Of a stretch of DNA of 6,457 bases, positions 5,854 through 6,457 are shown one piece after another. The position numbers were made by a program, and so were the translations under genes. Under the pieces are notes generated by a model. It saw nothing but the letters and a program-made list of their open reading frames with translations. It did not search any database and was not told the DNA's origin. Source of the DNA: an uncultured Verrucomicrobiota bacterium (GTDB taxonomy: Bacteria; Verrucomicrobiota; Kiritimatiellia; CAIQIC01; Lenti-01); assembly GCA_938003985.1 (NCBI GenBank), contig CALKWZ010000011.1, positions 1 to 6,457 on the forward strand. Direction: 5' to 3'. Each line of letters starts with the position of its first letter. Position 1 is the stretch's first letter.

Positions 5854-6342
5854 ATGAACGGCTGGAACGACTGGATTTACTTCTGGGCCATGGCGACATG
5901 CGGGGGCGTGGCGGCGTTTCCTTTTCGGGTGGCGCGCGACAGGCGAATCTGGCCGGTGGCCACGATGGTCCTGGGACTGGGCGTCTATCTGGCCGGGGGC
6001 GGCGGAGAACCCACCGGCGAGGCGGCGGCCGCGGCGCTGATGATGTTTCTGTGGTTGAACGGCATGGCCAAGCTGGGCTTGCTGCAAGTGTGGACGGCGT
6101 GGACGGGAGGGAGCCGGCGGCGGATGCAGGCCGTGCCGCAGCGGCGGATCCAATTGGCCTTGGCCGCGGCGATCCTCGTGGGCTGCGCGCAGTGGTTTTC
6201 CGCGATGGGCGGCGAGTGGATCCGGTTGCGGGACACCTACGGCACGGCGCGCCTCCGGGCCGTCCAGTCCGTCCGCTTGTCCGGCGCGGACGACGCGGCG
6301 GTTTCGCCGCCGAAAACCGCAACGCGCGCCGGCGGCGGGTGA
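5854..6342 (+). CDS. small predicted multi-pass membrane protein, unknown function
   Basis: The product has 162 residues, starts MNGWNDWIYFWAMATCGG, and is preceded by a strong ribosome site GGGAGG (5842-5847), six bases before the ATG. Hydrophobic stretches near residues 5-23, 32-48, 57-79 and 99-117 suggest three or four membrane helices. Basic clusters (R25-R31, R88-R98) between them indicate which loops face the cytoplasm. The last 40 or so residues (RLRDTYGTARLRAVQSV onward) are soluble, Arg-rich and then low-complexity. There is no clear cleavable signal peptide. I recognise no family; the size and topology resemble many uncharacterised bacterial inner-membrane proteins. The gene has its own upstream region and no close neighbour, so context gives no function. 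Codon use matches the surrounding genes. Confidence 0.75.
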   Translation: MNGWNDWIYFWAMATCGGVAAFPFRVARDRRIWPVATMVLGLGVYLAGGGGEPTGEAAAAALMMFLWLNGMAKLGLLQVWTAWTGGSRRRMQAVPQRRIQLALAAAILVGCAQWFSAMGGEWIRLRDTYGTARLRAVQSVRLSGADDAAVSPPKTATRAGGG

Positions 6343-6356
6343 GCGCTCAGGCGCGG

Positions 6357-6403
6357 GAAAGTTTTTACGTTCTACGTAAAAATCGCGGAAACTTTTTACG
6401 TAC
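6357..6403. repeat. TTTTTACGT inverted and direct repeat cluster
   Basis: TTTTTACGT (6362-6370) and ACGTAAAAA (6374-6382) form a perfect 9-bp inverted repeat with a TCT spacer. A third copy, TTTTTACGTA, lies at 6393-6402. The first and third copies are extended direct repeats: GAAAGTTTTTACGT (6357-6370) and GAAACTTTTTACGT (6388-6401) differ at one base of 14 and are 31 bases (about three helical turns) apart. The cluster starts 14 bases after the membrane-protein stop. It may be a multi-site operator, the upstream region of a gene outside the window, or the end of a mobile or dispersed repeat. The AT-rich stem without a GC core is a poor intrinsic terminator. Confidence 0.6.
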
Positions 6404-6457
6404 TGGCGGTGTCTAGGGTGAAGTGCACGAAAGTTCCAAGGCCAAGTCTCGGTTCGA

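Noticed and set aside
5672..5857. 61-codon plus-strand frame before the membrane-protein gene
   Set aside because: It overlaps the promoter-like region and the ribosome site and start of the next gene, is basic and low-complexity, and has no recognised family. Not supported as a gene.
4487..6322. Long minus-strand open frame (611 codons) opposite the aminomutase and membrane-protein genes
   Set aside because: Arg/Pro/Gln-rich translation without motifs, running across two well-supported plus-strand genes and an intergenic gap.

Overview
The window is GC-rich bacterial chromosome, roughly two thirds G+C by eye, with strong G/C third-position bias in the genes and AT-richer intergenic patches. 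No rRNA, tRNA, CRISPR array or recognisable transposase gene is visible. A Hanks-type kinase beside a carbohydrate-active gene would fit a free-living member of a phylum such as Planctomycetota, Verrucomicrobiota or Kiritimatiellota, but this placement is a weak inference because no marker gene is present.

Layout: three minus-strand loci are read from about 4524 down to the left edge. They are a cytoplasmic serine/threonine protein kinase (4524-3259), a long six-hairpin glycosidase-like protein (3125-690), and the N-terminal part of a GNAT acetyltransferase (374 to beyond the left edge). On the plus strand, a KamA-family radical SAM/PLP aminomutase (4523-5584) diverges from the kinase, followed after 269 bases by a small predicted membrane protein (5854-6342). 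The kinase and aminomutase start codons share the tetranucleotide CATG at 4522-4525 if both are annotated at their ATG.

The most important irregularity is in the glycosidase-like gene. It is split by a single in-frame TAA at 2162-2160 into a 321-codon upstream part and a 472-codon downstream part. The 17 codons between the TAA and the next ATG are in the same frame and read as ordinary protein. The parsimonious reading is one 811-codon gene broken by one substitution (for example TAC to TAA), or a sequence error.

Functionally, the kinase and glycosidase-like gene may be co-transcribed, since they lie on the same strand with a 133-base gap and no convincing terminator. The intergenic regions hold structured DNA: a 28-base hairpin at 453-480, a widely spaced 10-bp inverted repeat at 432/678, phased TTTGCATT repeats at 5712-5738, and a TTTTTACGT inverted/direct repeat cluster at 6357-6403. 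I see no clear new multi-gene system here; the strongest leads are the split gene, the short KamA, the fused divergent start, and the right-edge repeat cluster.
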